From Phycisphaerales bacterium (GTDB lineage Bacteria > Planctomycetota > Phycisphaerae > Phycisphaerales > UBA1924), in NCBI GenBank assembly GCA_019744815.1, contig JAIEUA010000006.1, positions 248,001 to 312,000 of the forward strand: DNA of 64,000 bases, read 5' to 3'. The notes below the pieces were generated by a model. That model was not told where the DNA came from. It did no database searches and saw nothing but the letters and a program-made list of their open reading frames with translations. The translations under genes and the position numbers were made by a program. This document shows positions 16,569 to 26,532 of the stretch, one piece after another (within the stretch, counting starts at the first letter, position 1; each line of letters opens with the position of its first letter).

Positions 16569-16746
16569 ATGTGGGATGTGGGATGTGGGATGTCGGACTT
16601 GGGATGTGAGGAGCCGGTTGAGTGCTCCACGAGAGCGGAGTCGGCTTGAAAATCCCGCCCGCCATCCGCCATCCGCCATCCGCCATCCGCCACCCGCCAT
16701 CCGACATCCGACATCCGACATCCGACATCCGACATCCGACATCCGA
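16569..16746. repeat. Inverted 7-bp tandem repeat arrays
   Basis: The gap after comM holds two 7-bp-periodic arrays in inverted relation. The left one (16569-16609) is about six units of ATGTGGG and variants. The right one (16654-16746) has four CGCCATC, one CGCCACC, one CGCCATC and six CGACATC units. About 44 nt of unrelated sequence separates them. The arrays could fold on each other imperfectly. They resemble short tandemly repeated heptamers known from cyanobacteria; here they are not coding and not CRISPR. Confidence 0.85.
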
Positions 16747-16791
16747 AACCAGCCCCCGTGCGCTCCCAACAAATAGATGAAGGAGCACCCC

Positions 16792-17088
16792 ATGGGCGTT
16801 CTGTCCATCATCCTCGGCATCTTCTTCCCCCGCCTCGTGCTGGTCTGCCTGTGGCTGTTCACCACTGTCCCCGACCGCGCGTTTGAGGGCGTGCTGTTCC
16901 CGCTGCTCGGCTTCTTCTTCCTGCCCTACACCACGCTCGCGTACGCGTTCGCGATGGTCACCAACGGCAGCGTCAGCGGCTTCTATCTCGCCCTCGTCAT
17001 CATCGCGGCCGTGTTCGATCTGCGCTCGACCAGCGCCCCGGCGAAGAAGCTTCGTTCCCGGCGAGACGCCCGCTGCGCCACGTGCTAG
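16792..17088 (+). CDS. Small two- or three-helix membrane protein
   Basis: A 98-aa protein of unknown family. The start at 16792 is preferred over an in-frame ATG at 16777 because GAAGGAG lies 6 nt before it. Three hydrophobic segments cover about residues 3-20, 33-48 and 58-73, followed by a basic Cys-containing tail (RSRRDARCATC). Small integral membrane proteins with the pattern FFLPYTTLAYAFAM are often annotated as YggT/DUF-type helpers, but I do not claim this. It ends 3 nt before the stop of the converging lepB gene. Confidence 0.6.
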   Translation: MGVLSIILGIFFPRLVLVCLWLFTTVPDRAFEGVLFPLLGFFFLPYTTLAYAFAMVTNGSVSGFYLALVIIAAVFDLRSTSAPAKKLRSRRDARCATC

Positions 17089-17091
17089 CGC

Positions 17092-18783
17092 TCACCAGAT
17101 CCAGCGGAGCTGCCCCAGGTCCGGCACCGGCACCCGGCCCCATTGTTTCGCCATCGCGGGGAAGAACACGCAGAACGCCTTGCCCACGATCAGATCCCGC
17201 GGCACGATCCCGTCCGCCGGGTCGATCAGCGTCTGCACCCAAGGATCGCTGTCCGCCCACAGACGCCCGTCCAGACTGGCCGGGCTGTTGTCGCCCATCA
17301 TGAAGAACTCGTTGGCTTGCTGCACCTGGATCGACTTGGGGTGCGTGCCCCGCGCCGGGCCGCCCGCCCGCGGCGGGATCATGTGCGACACCGGCTGATA
17401 GAACAAGTCCCGCGCCAGCCCCACGCGGTGCAGCTCGCACGCGCCCGGCAGATCGATGCTCACCTCCGGCGAGGTGTACATGCTCGGCAGCGAGAGCGGC
17501 GGCGGCAGCACCATCAGCGACAGAACGGCCGCGAGAGGCTTGCCCGTGGAATACTCCGCCCGCTGCGCCGGCGTCCAGTCGTACCGACCTTCGCACACCA
17601 GCTTGTCGTTCACCAGCAACTGCACCGTCTGATCGACATGGCGGAAGTCGATGTTCGTCACCGAGTCCGCGCTCAGTGGCGTCTTCGCGGCCGCGGTGGC
17701 CAGTGTCACCCACGCCTCCTCGCCGACCGCACGCATCGACACCGTCGCTCCGCCGTCGGGCTCGACCCGGGCGCGGAACTCGTGCCCGTTGACACGGATC
17801 GTGGACCCCACCGGCCCGCTCGCCGGCCCATTCGCCGGGTTGCTCGCGGGCCGGTAGCCGAAGGTCACCTTCACATCGCTGCACGGGAACACCGGTCGGC
17901 TCTGGCGACCGGCGTAATTCAGCTGCGGCGTGTCGTTGTAGTGATTCAGGTCCGTGATCGGACGGTTCTTGGTGTCCCACTTGAGGCTCGTCGCGCCCGA
18001 TCCTTCGTAGGTGTAGACCGGCGTGTCCTGTCCCTTCCAGCCCGCGGTGGTCGCGAGCCAGGGCGACGAGAACCACTTCCGCCCGTCCCGAGCCGGGTTC
18101 AGGGGCGTGTACGTGCTGTCAAAGAGAAGCTGCCACACCGCGTTCTGCGCCCGCAGCGGCTTGCGCGCGATGCGCCACTCCTTGCTCTGCCAGCACTCTT
18201 CGGGCGACTCGTTGCGGTCGCTCTTGAAGGGGCGGGTGAAGACATCGCCGTCGACCAGCGCGAGCTCCTCGTTCTCAAGCCCCACGAGCCGCTTGATGTA
18301 GTACTCCTGCGGGCTGGTCGGATTGCGGAACACCACCACGTCCCACCGCTCGGGAGCGCCGAACGGGTACATGTACTTCAGCACGAAAATCCGATCGCCG
18401 CTGCTCGAGACCGTGTTGAACGACGGCAGCAATCGATTCGTGTTCGGCTCCCGCGCCTCGGTCACCGGCTGGTCCGTCGTGGCCATCTGCATGCCGGTGT
18501 CGATGAACTTGCTCGGGCTCATCGGCCAGGTGTACCCGGTCTCCTTGTCGTACATCCGCACGTGCGCTCCCAGGAGCGTCGGCGCCATCGATCCGGTCGG
18601 GATCTGGAACGGCTCCAGCACGATCCCGCGGAAGATCAAGGCGATCGTGAACGCGATCAACAGCGACATCACCGTGTCCTTCACGGACGTCGGTTCGGGC
18701 TGCTTCTCGACAACCTCCCCGGATGGGGACGCATGGCCTGGAGCGGTGTGGGACGCGGCGGAAGTGGAGGCGGGGTCTGGCAT
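17092..18783 (-). CDS. lepB: Signal peptidase I with a large insertion
   Basis: A 563-aa type I signal peptidase (family S26), about twice the usual length. It removes signal peptides on the outer face of the inner membrane. An acidic/Pro-rich cytoplasmic head of about 35 residues precedes one membrane segment (about 38-56). The nucleophile Ser65 is in IPTGSMAPTLLG and the general base Lys164 in YYIKRLVG, and box E, MGDNSPASLDGRLW, is near the C-terminus. Between the Lys box and box E is an insertion of roughly 290 residues containing a beta-sandwich-like stretch, absent from enterobacterial LepB. Similar long forms occur in planctomycetes. Many exported proteins nearby would be its substrates. 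Confidence 0.92.
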   Translation of the reverse strand: MPDPASTSAASHTAPGHASPSGEVVEKQPEPTSVKDTVMSLLIAFTIALIFRGIVLEPFQIPTGSMAPTLLGAHVRMYDKETGYTWPMSPSKFIDTGMQMATTDQPVTEAREPNTNRLLPSFNTVSSSGDRIFVLKYMYPFGAPERWDVVVFRNPTSPQEYYIKRLVGLENEELALVDGDVFTRPFKSDRNESPEECWQSKEWRIARKPLRAQNAVWQLLFDSTYTPLNPARDGRKWFSSPWLATTAGWKGQDTPVYTYEGSGATSLKWDTKNRPITDLNHYNDTPQLNYAGRQSRPVFPCSDVKVTFGYRPASNPANGPASGPVGSTIRVNGHEFRARVEPDGGATVSMRAVGEEAWVTLATAAAKTPLSADSVTNIDFRHVDQTVQLLVNDKLVCEGRYDWTPAQRAEYSTGKPLAAVLSLMVLPPPLSLPSMYTSPEVSIDLPGACELHRVGLARDLFYQPVSHMIPPRAGGPARGTHPKSIQVQQANEFFMMGDNSPASLDGRLWADSDPWVQTLIDPADGIVPRDLIVGKAFCVFFPAMAKQWGRVPVPDLGQLRWIW

Positions 18784-18966
18784 TCGTGAACCTTGTATCG
18801 ACGAATCCGAGGGTAGGTCCTCAGGCCATTTCTTCCGGCTCCCGCGGTCGAACCCCTGGGCGTACGCCCCGGCCGTTCTGCCTGTTCGGGCGTCGCGACA
18901 AACGCGAGAGGGCCGCAGCGCCTCCTCAGGCCGACGTGCTCGCAGACAGCCCGGCCAAGCACTGCT

Positions 18967-21027
18967 TCAGTACAAAACCGTCAGAACGAAGTGCAGCCGC
19001 CCGTCCCCCGCGCTGACCGGATCGGTTGCCTGCACGCCTCGCAGGGCCACGCCGTAGTCCAGCCGAAGGCTCAGGTTCTGCTGGAACTGGAACTCCAATC
19101 CCACGCCGGCACCGATCAGCGTCGCGTTGCTCTCGAACGACTCGATGCGGCTGTTCACTGTCCGTCCCACATCGATGAACGCTCGGAAGATCAGGTCCCA
19201 GTCCGCCCTTCCGTACGGCTGCTGAGGCGAATACCGGAACGGCCTGCCGAACAGCTTGGTCTTGGTCGGGTCCGGCTCCACCGTCAGCACGCGGGGGAGA
19301 TGGAACCGATACTCCGCGGTGCCCAGGAACACGGTGTCACCCGCGCTGATCGACTCGGGGTACCCGCGAACGCTGTAGATGCCGCCCGCCACCTGCTGCG
19401 CGTTCGCGATCAGGCGCTTGTCGAAGGCGTACTGCCCTCGGGTGGAGAAGTACAGCTCGTGGGCCAGGGTCATGCCCCTGGTGTCGGTCGCGTTCGGCGG
19501 CGCGATCGCGTTGCCGTGCCCGTTGAACAGGGGCTCAAGGTAGAACGCGTGATCCATCTCCCACTTCAGGGCGGACCACGCGCCGTCGGGGTTCAATCGA
19601 CCCAGCTCGTTCAGCTCGTCGGCCTGGGCGCCGGTCACGAAGGGCATCATCGTGTCGAGCGTCACGCCCACCCGCGTCGTCGCCGCGTCGGTCTCGCGGG
19701 AGAGCCGCAGCCCCGCGTAACCGGTGAAGATCGTGGACCCCGCCCGCTGGTCGACGGCGCTGTTGAAGATGTGGATGTCCTCGAACCGCCCGCCCACTGT
19801 CGCGTCGAGGAACCACTCGCGCTTCTGGAGCAGCAGGAACGACATCTCGCCGCCGCCGGTGAACCCGCTGCCCTCGAAGGTCTCTCCCGCCAGGCCGACG
19901 TCCGACGCCGTGTACTGGTTCCAGCCGCCGTAGCCGCGGATCGTGACACCGCTGTCTCCCAGCGGCCGGTCGTACGAGGCGTTAACCGCGTTCACGTCCT
20001 TGAAGGCGCTGGTGACGTAGTCAAGTCGGAAGACGTCGTCGTGGTTCGAGAGCTGGTTGTGCGTGTAGCCGACGCGCTGACGCCAGTTGTTCGTCTGCTT
20101 CGTGCCGGTGTTCGAAAGCTGCGCGTACAGCGTCCAAGGCCTCGACTCGCTCACCAGGTAATCCAGCACCACCTCGCCGGGCCGGTCGGTTGGCCCGAGC
20201 GCCGCATCGACGCGCCGGCCCGGGTGCCGGTTCTTGCGGAGCGCGAAGTTGTCCAGCTTGTCCTTGCGGAGCAGATCGCCCGGCTTGAGCGGGCTCTGGT
20301 CGATCAGCCGCTTGTGCAGCGGGTTGTTGATGCGCTGCTCGCTCACCGGCACGCGATCGCCCGCCGCCACGGTCCGCACGTCGCGCACCAGCCCCGCCCA
20401 GATGGTCACACCCAGGTCGGTCTTGCCCGTGCTCTCGCGGAGATCATCTCGGGTGACGTCATCGATGTCCTCGGGCGATGGGATCACGAACAGGCCAATG
20501 AGCTGGCGTCGCTGCAGCTCGGCGACGATGGCCTGGCTGATCCTGAGGATGGCGCTGGGGAAGAAGTTGGCCCCGCCGGTCTGGATGCTGCCGAAGGTGT
20601 CGCCGATGCGGATCACCACCGATGGCACGCCGTCGCGGGGGGCGACATATCCCTGCGCGGTCAGCCCCAGTTCCACCGGCAAAAGCTCGAGATCACCCAG
20701 CGGCGGCAGACCGGGGTGCGAGCTCCGGTACTGAAGCACGAAACGCCGCACCTTATACGGCGGGCCGCCCTCCTGGGAGGTGCTGGCCTGAGGCAAGTTG
20801 TCTTCGTCGAGCGGGATCGACAGCGTGGGCGGGATCGGAGAGATCTTCGGCGGCGGCGGCCCCGGCGTCTGGGTCACCGGCCGGTCACCCGGCGGCGGCG
20901 TCGGCTTCTCGGGTTCAGCTCGTCTCGGCGCCGGCGGAACCAGCTGCGCCATCACCGGCGCAGCAAGGCCGTTGGCCACCAGCAGGGCCGTCAGCAGTCG
21001 CGTGCATGTCTCACGCGAACCCGTCAT
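18967..21027 (-). CDS. TpsB/FhaC-type outer-membrane transporter
   Basis: A 686-aa outer-membrane protein of the ShlB/FhaC/HecB (Omp85-like) type that moves TpsA exoproteins across the outer membrane. The start at 21027 overlaps the TagF stop (ATGA) and gives a signal peptide ending APVMAQ. A Pro-rich linker (about 30-75) is followed by POTRA-like regions (for example YKVRRFVLQYRSSHPG, and a second one ending in ALRKNRHPGRRVDAALG, whose NRHPGR matches the POTRA2-barrel junction of the family). About 380 residues of amphipathic beta strands then end in an aromatic-hydrophobic terminus (FVLTVLY). It is the last gene of the TssL-TssM-TagF operon. The likely substrate is the 3014-aa protein at 31116-40160. 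Confidence 0.85.
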   Translation of the reverse strand: MTGSRETCTRLLTALLVANGLAAPVMAQLVPPAPRRAEPEKPTPPPGDRPVTQTPGPPPPKISPIPPTLSIPLDEDNLPQASTSQEGGPPYKVRRFVLQYRSSHPGLPPLGDLELLPVELGLTAQGYVAPRDGVPSVVIRIGDTFGSIQTGGANFFPSAILRISQAIVAELQRRQLIGLFVIPSPEDIDDVTRDDLRESTGKTDLGVTIWAGLVRDVRTVAAGDRVPVSEQRINNPLHKRLIDQSPLKPGDLLRKDKLDNFALRKNRHPGRRVDAALGPTDRPGEVVLDYLVSESRPWTLYAQLSNTGTKQTNNWRQRVGYTHNQLSNHDDVFRLDYVTSAFKDVNAVNASYDRPLGDSGVTIRGYGGWNQYTASDVGLAGETFEGSGFTGGGEMSFLLLQKREWFLDATVGGRFEDIHIFNSAVDQRAGSTIFTGYAGLRLSRETDAATTRVGVTLDTMMPFVTGAQADELNELGRLNPDGAWSALKWEMDHAFYLEPLFNGHGNAIAPPNATDTRGMTLAHELYFSTRGQYAFDKRLIANAQQVAGGIYSVRGYPESISAGDTVFLGTAEYRFHLPRVLTVEPDPTKTKLFGRPFRYSPQQPYGRADWDLIFRAFIDVGRTVNSRIESFESNATLIGAGVGLEFQFQQNLSLRLDYGVALRGVQATDPVSAGDGRLHFVLTVLY

Positions 21028-22040
21028 CCGGCGCCCCCTTGCGACGGATCGGCCGTCCACGCGGCGGCCCGAGCCTTCACCTGCGACGCGAACGCGGGCT
21101 CGATGGTGTACGGCACCTCGTTCGCCGCCGGGATTGCGCTCCGCGCCGCCTTCAGCCCGAACAACTCGGTGGGCGCGAAGCGACCCTGGGCCCCGCAGCA
21201 GATCAGATCGACATGCCCGAACTCCAGCGACTCGATCGCGACCAGACCCTCATGAGCGATGTTCCGCTCGCCGAGGACATCGTGCGCCACGCTCGTCCAC
21301 ACCCACGCGCTCCCGCCGCGACCCAGCGAGGACTCCGCCACGTCGATCACCGGCAGACGGGTGTGCGATCCACGCGGCGTGCCCGCCTTGATCGCCTTGG
21401 CCGCCGCCTCACCCTCGCGCCAGATCGAGTAGCAGCAACGCGTGAGACCCTCGTGCCCGTCGGCCAGCAGAGCGGCATCGGTCGCCGCGAGCTTCAGGCA
21501 CGCGGCGTCGAAGGCCGCACTCTCGCCGATCAACGCCGGGGCCTGCGCCTTGGCCGCCTCGCTCTCGCGGAGGAACTCGCCCCGGACCGCGTGGGAATCG
21601 TCGGTTCGTCGGCAGGCGTCCGTCAGTCGGGCGATGATCGCGGCATAGCGGGGCGCCATCTTCTCGAGCCGCAGCCCGCGGCTGTGGTAGCACGCCACCA
21701 TGGGATACTTGTCGCGCCCGCGTGCATCGCGGCTCGCCCACAGCCGCCCGTACACGAACTCCGTCGGGCCTTGCCGCCACACGAAGGCGTGATCAAACCG
21801 CGCGATCCTGGCGTCGGGCGCGAGCTTCTCCCAGGCGCCGCTGTCGATGTTCCCGGCGATGCCCTCGGCGTAGAGCCCGCGCCGCACATCCACGAGAAGC
21901 TGGGTGACGAGCCCCAGGTCCTCCATGTGATCGTCCCAGCCCGGGTGCTTGCCGAAGAGACAGATCTGCGCGAGCGGCTCCCCCGCGCCCGAGGACGCGC
22001 CGGACAGTCCGCCCAGCCATTGCGAGATCTTCTTGAGCAT
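21024..22040 (-). CDS. tagF: TagF-like type VI secretion accessory protein
   Basis: A 338-aa cytoplasmic protein. Its opening CLFGKHPGWDDHMEDLG matches the FGKLPGxGDF signature of the TagF N-terminal domain, and RDKYPMVACYH corresponds to the GRxFPL segment. In other bacteria TagF is a post-translational repressor of type VI secretion that acts through the FHA adaptor. The match is to motifs, not full length, so TagF-like is the safe call. It starts 10 nt after the tssM stop and its stop overlaps the tpsB start, so translation of the two is coupled. Confidence 0.6.
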   Translation of the reverse strand: MLKKISQWLGGLSGASSGAGEPLAQICLFGKHPGWDDHMEDLGLVTQLLVDVRRGLYAEGIAGNIDSGAWEKLAPDARIARFDHAFVWRQGPTEFVYGRLWASRDARGRDKYPMVACYHSRGLRLEKMAPRYAAIIARLTDACRRTDDSHAVRGEFLRESEAAKAQAPALIGESAAFDAACLKLAATDAALLADGHEGLTRCCYSIWREGEAAAKAIKAGTPRGSHTRLPVIDVAESSLGRGGSAWVWTSVAHDVLGERNIAHEGLVAIESLEFGHVDLICCGAQGRFAPTELFGLKAARSAIPAANEVPYTIEPAFASQVKARAAAWTADPSQGGAG

Positions 22041-22050
22041 CCGTGCGGTC

Positions 22051-25000
22051 TTAGCGGGGCCAGTTCGTCGTGCCGGGCCAGTCCTCCGGCCGAGGCATGG
22101 GCGAGGAGAACGTCACGTTGAGCCACAGGTGGTACGTCTGCTTGGTCTCGGTTTCGACCACCGGCAGCGGCACGATCCACGCCGTCGCGTTGTTGCTGGG
22201 GCTGAGCGCCGTCGGCTTCGCGCCCGGCAGCAGCGCCACCGCCGCCGCCACCCAGGGGCCGTTGAGCGTCGTCTCGCCCGCCGGGGCCGCGTCGCCAAGG
22301 TTGCGGTAGAAGCGGATGCTCACGCCGGGGCCGGGGCTCTTGAGCGAGAGCTGGCGCACAAGCTCGGCGGCCCGGGCCGCGTCCATGCCGCGGAGCGTGA
22401 CGCGGGGCAGCGCCGCGCCCCCCGCGGGCACGACTTCCATCTGTTCGAACCACTCGACCGCGTCGCCCGAGCTGGCGACCCCCAGCGACGAGAGCGCGGG
22501 CAGGGCTTCCAGATCGCGACGGCTCCAGACCGGCACGATGGAGATGACGATCGGCTGCTTCTGCGACAAACCCGAGGCGAGGGCATTGGCAACAACGCGG
22601 ACGCGTTCGATGCGTTCGCGCTGCTGGTCATTGAGAACGCCGCGCCCGCGGAGGGCGAGGAGCAAGTCCTTGAACTCGCCGCTGGCGTTGGCGGGTGCCG
22701 CGGCCCCGGGGGCGAGCAGCTCGGCGGCGTCGACGGCCTTGAGCATCGCGGCCTCGTCGAGCGGCTTGGTCTGATCCGCGCTTCGAGAGAGCGGCCATCG
22801 CTCCGACGCCGCCAGCATCTTCACCGCGTCGCGGGCGTTGGACTCGTACTGATCGCGGAGCGTGCGGAGCACACCCAAGGCGAGCGATTCGTCGCTGATC
22901 ACCCGCGACTGGCCGTTGGCGAGTACGCCCAGAGCATCGGTCATCGCCTCGCCCGAACCTCCGGCGAGCAACGCGGCACGAGCGGAGCGCCAGTCGAGCC
23001 CGCCGAGCGGCGCGATGGCCTTGAGCGCGTCGGCACGCTTGCGGAGCAGGCTCTCGTCGGCGAGGGCCTTGGCGGTCGAGGCCAAACGATCGGCGGCGGC
23101 GCGGACCTCGGGCAGATTCTTCACACTCGCCGGCAGCGGCTCGATGGCGTCGGCCGCGGCGGACGCGAGGGAACGGATCTCGGGAGCACGGTCGATCAGC
23201 CGCTCGGCGCCGGCGGTCATGGCCGGTCCGAGCGCCTGCCAGGTGCTCAGCGAATCGTTGATCGACATCTCACGCTGCAGCCCGACGGCCCAGACCGACG
23301 CGTACTTCTTCGCGTACTCGTCGAGCCCGCGGCCGCGGGAACGGACCTCGACCGCGAGCAACGCCTTATCCACCACCGCGCCGTCGGAGCTGATCTCCTG
23401 CTCCGCCCGGGCCAGGCCCTGCAGCACCACGCCTGCAGCCTGCGGCGCGAAGGCGACCGGGATCTCGCCGCCCTGCAAACCAAGCAGTGCGACGGTGGGC
23501 TTGGTGATCGGCTTGAGGCCCTTGGCCTTGGCGATCGACTCGACCGCGGCGGTGACGCCGTCGGCGGACTCAGGAAGCTTGGACAAGAAGGAGCGGAGCA
23601 CCTCGGTCGCGGAGGCGGCGCGGCCGGTGCGGGCGAGGGTGGTGGCGGTGGCGACGGCGGTGTTGCGAGCGGCGACGTCTGAAACGCCCCTCGCGATCGC
23701 TTCGATGTCGGCCTTGGCCCGGTCAACCCGAGCGTCCAGCTCGCGGAAGCGATCGGCGAGGCCGTACCACTCGGAGTCGGCGCCGCCGACGGGCGGACGG
23801 TCGAACAGCTCTTTGGCCCCGCGCTGGTACGCGTTGTGCCGGACGCGGTACGACGCGTCCTCGCCGCCAGCGCCGGAGGCGACCAGCGAAAGCAGCGGCC
23901 CGAGTCGAGTGTTCACGCGCTCCGCGGCGGCGTCGAGGGTCTTCTCGGCGCTCTCCTTGCGGGCCGCGATCAACTGGCGGATCTCGCCCGCGGGCGCCGG
24001 CTCGGTCGCCGACGTGTCACCCTCGGGGAGCGACGGCAGCTGCGCGATCAGGAGCGCGTACTCGGCGCTGATCTGTTCGAGCGCCTCGCGCTTGGTGGCC
24101 TCGATGCCGCCGGCCAATTCGGTCGCGTCGAGCTTCATCGACTTGAGCAGCTCATCGGACTTGGCGGCAGCGGCGGAGAGCGCGTCCATGCGGGCCTTGG
24201 CCTCGGCGAGGAAGGACTCCAACTCGGCGCCGGTCTGCACGCCCGGGGTGGGCTTGCCGTCCGGCCCGGGCATGCCGCGGAGTGCTTGGAGCTTGGATTC
24301 CTCGGCACGGAACGCGCCGAGCGCGTCGGCCAGCAGCGAGAGGCGACCCAGGGCGAACTCGTCGCCGCGGGCACGCTCGGGCCAGCTCGCCGCGAACTTC
24401 TCGAGGCCTTCCCGCACCGCGCGAAGGGCGGCGACATCACCGACCTTGAGGCTCGCCGGGGGCCACGACAGCTTCGTGCCGCTGGTTCCCACGGCGTAGG
24501 TCGCGTCGATCGCGTCCTGCCACGAGCGCAGCTCCTCGGGAGCCTGCTTGGTGTTCATCACGAAGTTGAAGAGCGCCTTCAAGTCCACCAGCGTGGCTCG
24601 TGGCCCGCCCGCGGGCGCGAGGTTCAGCTTCAGGGTCTCCAGCCGGATCATCTCGGCGAGCGCGTTGGTCGCCCGGCTGTCCCACGTGGTGGTCTCGCTC
24701 AGACGCTGGCGCACGCCGTCAACCAGCGGCTTGAGAACGGTCTTTTCCAGCACCGCGGCGTGCGCCGCACGCTGCTCCTTCGTGAATCCGCCGCCAGCAC
24801 CGGCGACAGTCGCCGCGGGCGAGAAGACGAGCGGCACGTTGACGCCTTCATTCGATCGCTGCAGCGTCAGTGACGCCAGCTTGGATCGCGCGACCATGCC
24901 CTCGGGGAGCTGCACATCGGCGCGATCGCCGCTATAGACCCAGTTGGGCGCTTCGAAGCGCACGATCGCGGTGTCGCCGCGGGTGGCCTGCGTGCCCTGC

Positions 25001-26532
25001 GTCGCGATCGCGGGCTCATCGGTCTTGGGTGCATCGATGACGCCCAGCGCCACGCCGATGGAGTTCCAGAAGGCGCGCGGGCCCTCGATGGAGCGGGTGA
25101 GCTCGCGCTGGCCGTAGAACGTGAAGCCGAGCACGAGCGCCGCGGCCGTCGCCACCGAGCCGAGGATGGCGAAGCGGCGGTTGGCGATCTGCTTCTGCAC
25201 GTTGGTGGCGCGGGTGACGAGGCCCTTCTCGCGGAAGGCCTTGGCGAGGAACACATCGCGGAGGAAGAACGAGCGTTCCTTCTCCCACACCTTGCCGCCG
25301 GGCAGGCTGTCGAGCGTGAGGCCGAGGGCCTTCGCCAGGTCGTTGTCGAGCGCCTCGCCCTCGCGCATCGAGGATGTGAAGTAGATGCCGCGGAGGAAGA
25401 GCGGCTTGGGGCTCCACTCGCCGCCGGCGAAGATGGTTTCCAGGTACCGCTTCAGCCGCGGCACGACCTTCTCGAGATTCTCCGGCAGCGCGTACAGCTC
25501 ATCGACCTCGTCCATCCGCTTGCCGGTGCCCTGGGCGTACCGGGTGCTGTCGGCCACCAGCGCCAGACGCCGCGCGGTGAGCTTGTGCTTCACCGTCTTC
25601 ATGTGCTCCTCGACCAGCTCGATGCGCAGGGGCGAATCGAGCTGATCGGGGTTGCTCCAGCCGAGCAACTGGTGCTGCAGGTTGGGGTCGGTGACGTTAT
25701 CGAAGAACTCGCGGAAGCCCGCGATGAGGTCGCACTTGGTGATGATCACGAACACCGGGAAGCGCACATCGAGCGTGCGCTGGATGGTGTCGAGCTGCTG
25801 GGCGATGCGCCCCGCCTTGCTCTCGATGTCCTCGCTCTTGTCGCGGATCAAGCTGTCCGCGCCGATCACCAGGAACATGCCATTGACCGGCTGATTCGGA
25901 CGGCTGCGCTTCAGCAGCTTCAGGAACTCGCCCCACTCGCCGCCCCCGCCCTCGGCGTTGGGCCCGGCGCCTTCCATGAACATGCGCCCCGCGGTGTCGA
26001 GCACCACGGCGTGGTTCGTGAACCACCAGTGCATGTTCAACGTGCCGCCCGCACCCTGCAGGTAGTCCTGCAGCCCGGGGGGGAATCCGACGTTGCAGTG
26101 CCGCAGAGCCTCGGTCTTGCCGCTGCCCGCGGGGCCGACGAGCAGATACCACGGCAGGCTGTAGAGGTCCTTGCCCGCGGCACGGAACTTCTGCACGCCG
26201 TCGTCGAACTTGCGACGCAGGTCGTCCAGCCGTGCCCGCTGGGCCGGATCCGCGATCGCCGGCGTCACGCCCACCGCGCCCTTCACGAGCTCGGCGAAGG
26301 GCACTCCCTTGGCCTTGTCGCGGATCGAGATGAACCACTGGAACGCGCCGATCGCGAGCGACACGACCACCGCGCCGATGCCGAGCGTGGCGAGAAACGT
26401 GCCGTCCTTGGGGATGAGCTTCAGAAGCTCGGAGTACTCGCCCGCCGCGAGCGTCGTGAGCGCGACGCCCCACGACGCGCTCTTGGCGGCGCTGAAGGCA
26501 AAGCCGAAAGAAAATGCGGAGGCCAGACTCAC
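22051..26532 (-). CDS. tssM: TssM/IcmF-like inner-membrane ATPase-fold protein
   Basis: A 1493-aa protein of the IcmF family, the large inner-membrane scaffold of type VI secretion membrane complexes. It starts with GTG, whose GTGA overlaps the stop of the TssL-like gene. A membrane segment lies at about 45-65. The cytoplasmic NTPase domain has Walker A GPAGSGKT at 133-140, the WFTNHAVVLDTAGR switch, and NTKCD-like IITKCDLIAGF. The second membrane segment is at about 455-475, then a long helical periplasmic part (ImcF-related) and a beta-rich C-terminus. Length and layout are typical or slightly long for TssM. No tssB, tssC, hcp, vgrG, tssK or clpV gene is in the window. Confidence 0.88.
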   Translation of the reverse strand: MSLASAFSFGFAFSAAKSASWGVALTTLAAGEYSELLKLIPKDGTFLATLGIGAVVVSLAIGAFQWFISIRDKAKGVPFAELVKGAVGVTPAIADPAQRARLDDLRRKFDDGVQKFRAAGKDLYSLPWYLLVGPAGSGKTEALRHCNVGFPPGLQDYLQGAGGTLNMHWWFTNHAVVLDTAGRMFMEGAGPNAEGGGGEWGEFLKLLKRSRPNQPVNGMFLVIGADSLIRDKSEDIESKAGRIAQQLDTIQRTLDVRFPVFVIITKCDLIAGFREFFDNVTDPNLQHQLLGWSNPDQLDSPLRIELVEEHMKTVKHKLTARRLALVADSTRYAQGTGKRMDEVDELYALPENLEKVVPRLKRYLETIFAGGEWSPKPLFLRGIYFTSSMREGEALDNDLAKALGLTLDSLPGGKVWEKERSFFLRDVFLAKAFREKGLVTRATNVQKQIANRRFAILGSVATAAALVLGFTFYGQRELTRSIEGPRAFWNSIGVALGVIDAPKTDEPAIATQGTQATRGDTAIVRFEAPNWVYSGDRADVQLPEGMVARSKLASLTLQRSNEGVNVPLVFSPAATVAGAGGGFTKEQRAAHAAVLEKTVLKPLVDGVRQRLSETTTWDSRATNALAEMIRLETLKLNLAPAGGPRATLVDLKALFNFVMNTKQAPEELRSWQDAIDATYAVGTSGTKLSWPPASLKVGDVAALRAVREGLEKFAASWPERARGDEFALGRLSLLADALGAFRAEESKLQALRGMPGPDGKPTPGVQTGAELESFLAEAKARMDALSAAAAKSDELLKSMKLDATELAGGIEATKREALEQISAEYALLIAQLPSLPEGDTSATEPAPAGEIRQLIAARKESAEKTLDAAAERVNTRLGPLLSLVASGAGGEDASYRVRHNAYQRGAKELFDRPPVGGADSEWYGLADRFRELDARVDRAKADIEAIARGVSDVAARNTAVATATTLARTGRAASATEVLRSFLSKLPESADGVTAAVESIAKAKGLKPITKPTVALLGLQGGEIPVAFAPQAAGVVLQGLARAEQEISSDGAVVDKALLAVEVRSRGRGLDEYAKKYASVWAVGLQREMSINDSLSTWQALGPAMTAGAERLIDRAPEIRSLASAAADAIEPLPASVKNLPEVRAAADRLASTAKALADESLLRKRADALKAIAPLGGLDWRSARAALLAGGSGEAMTDALGVLANGQSRVISDESLALGVLRTLRDQYESNARDAVKMLAASERWPLSRSADQTKPLDEAAMLKAVDAAELLAPGAAAPANASGEFKDLLLALRGRGVLNDQQRERIERVRVVANALASGLSQKQPIVISIVPVWSRRDLEALPALSSLGVASSGDAVEWFEQMEVVPAGGAALPRVTLRGMDAARAAELVRQLSLKSPGPGVSIRFYRNLGDAAPAGETTLNGPWVAAAVALLPGAKPTALSPSNNATAWIVPLPVVETETKQTYHLWLNVTFSSPMPRPEDWPGTTNWPR

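Noticed and set aside
16569..16746. CRISPR array
   Set aside because: Units are 7 bp with no spacers; there are no cas genes.
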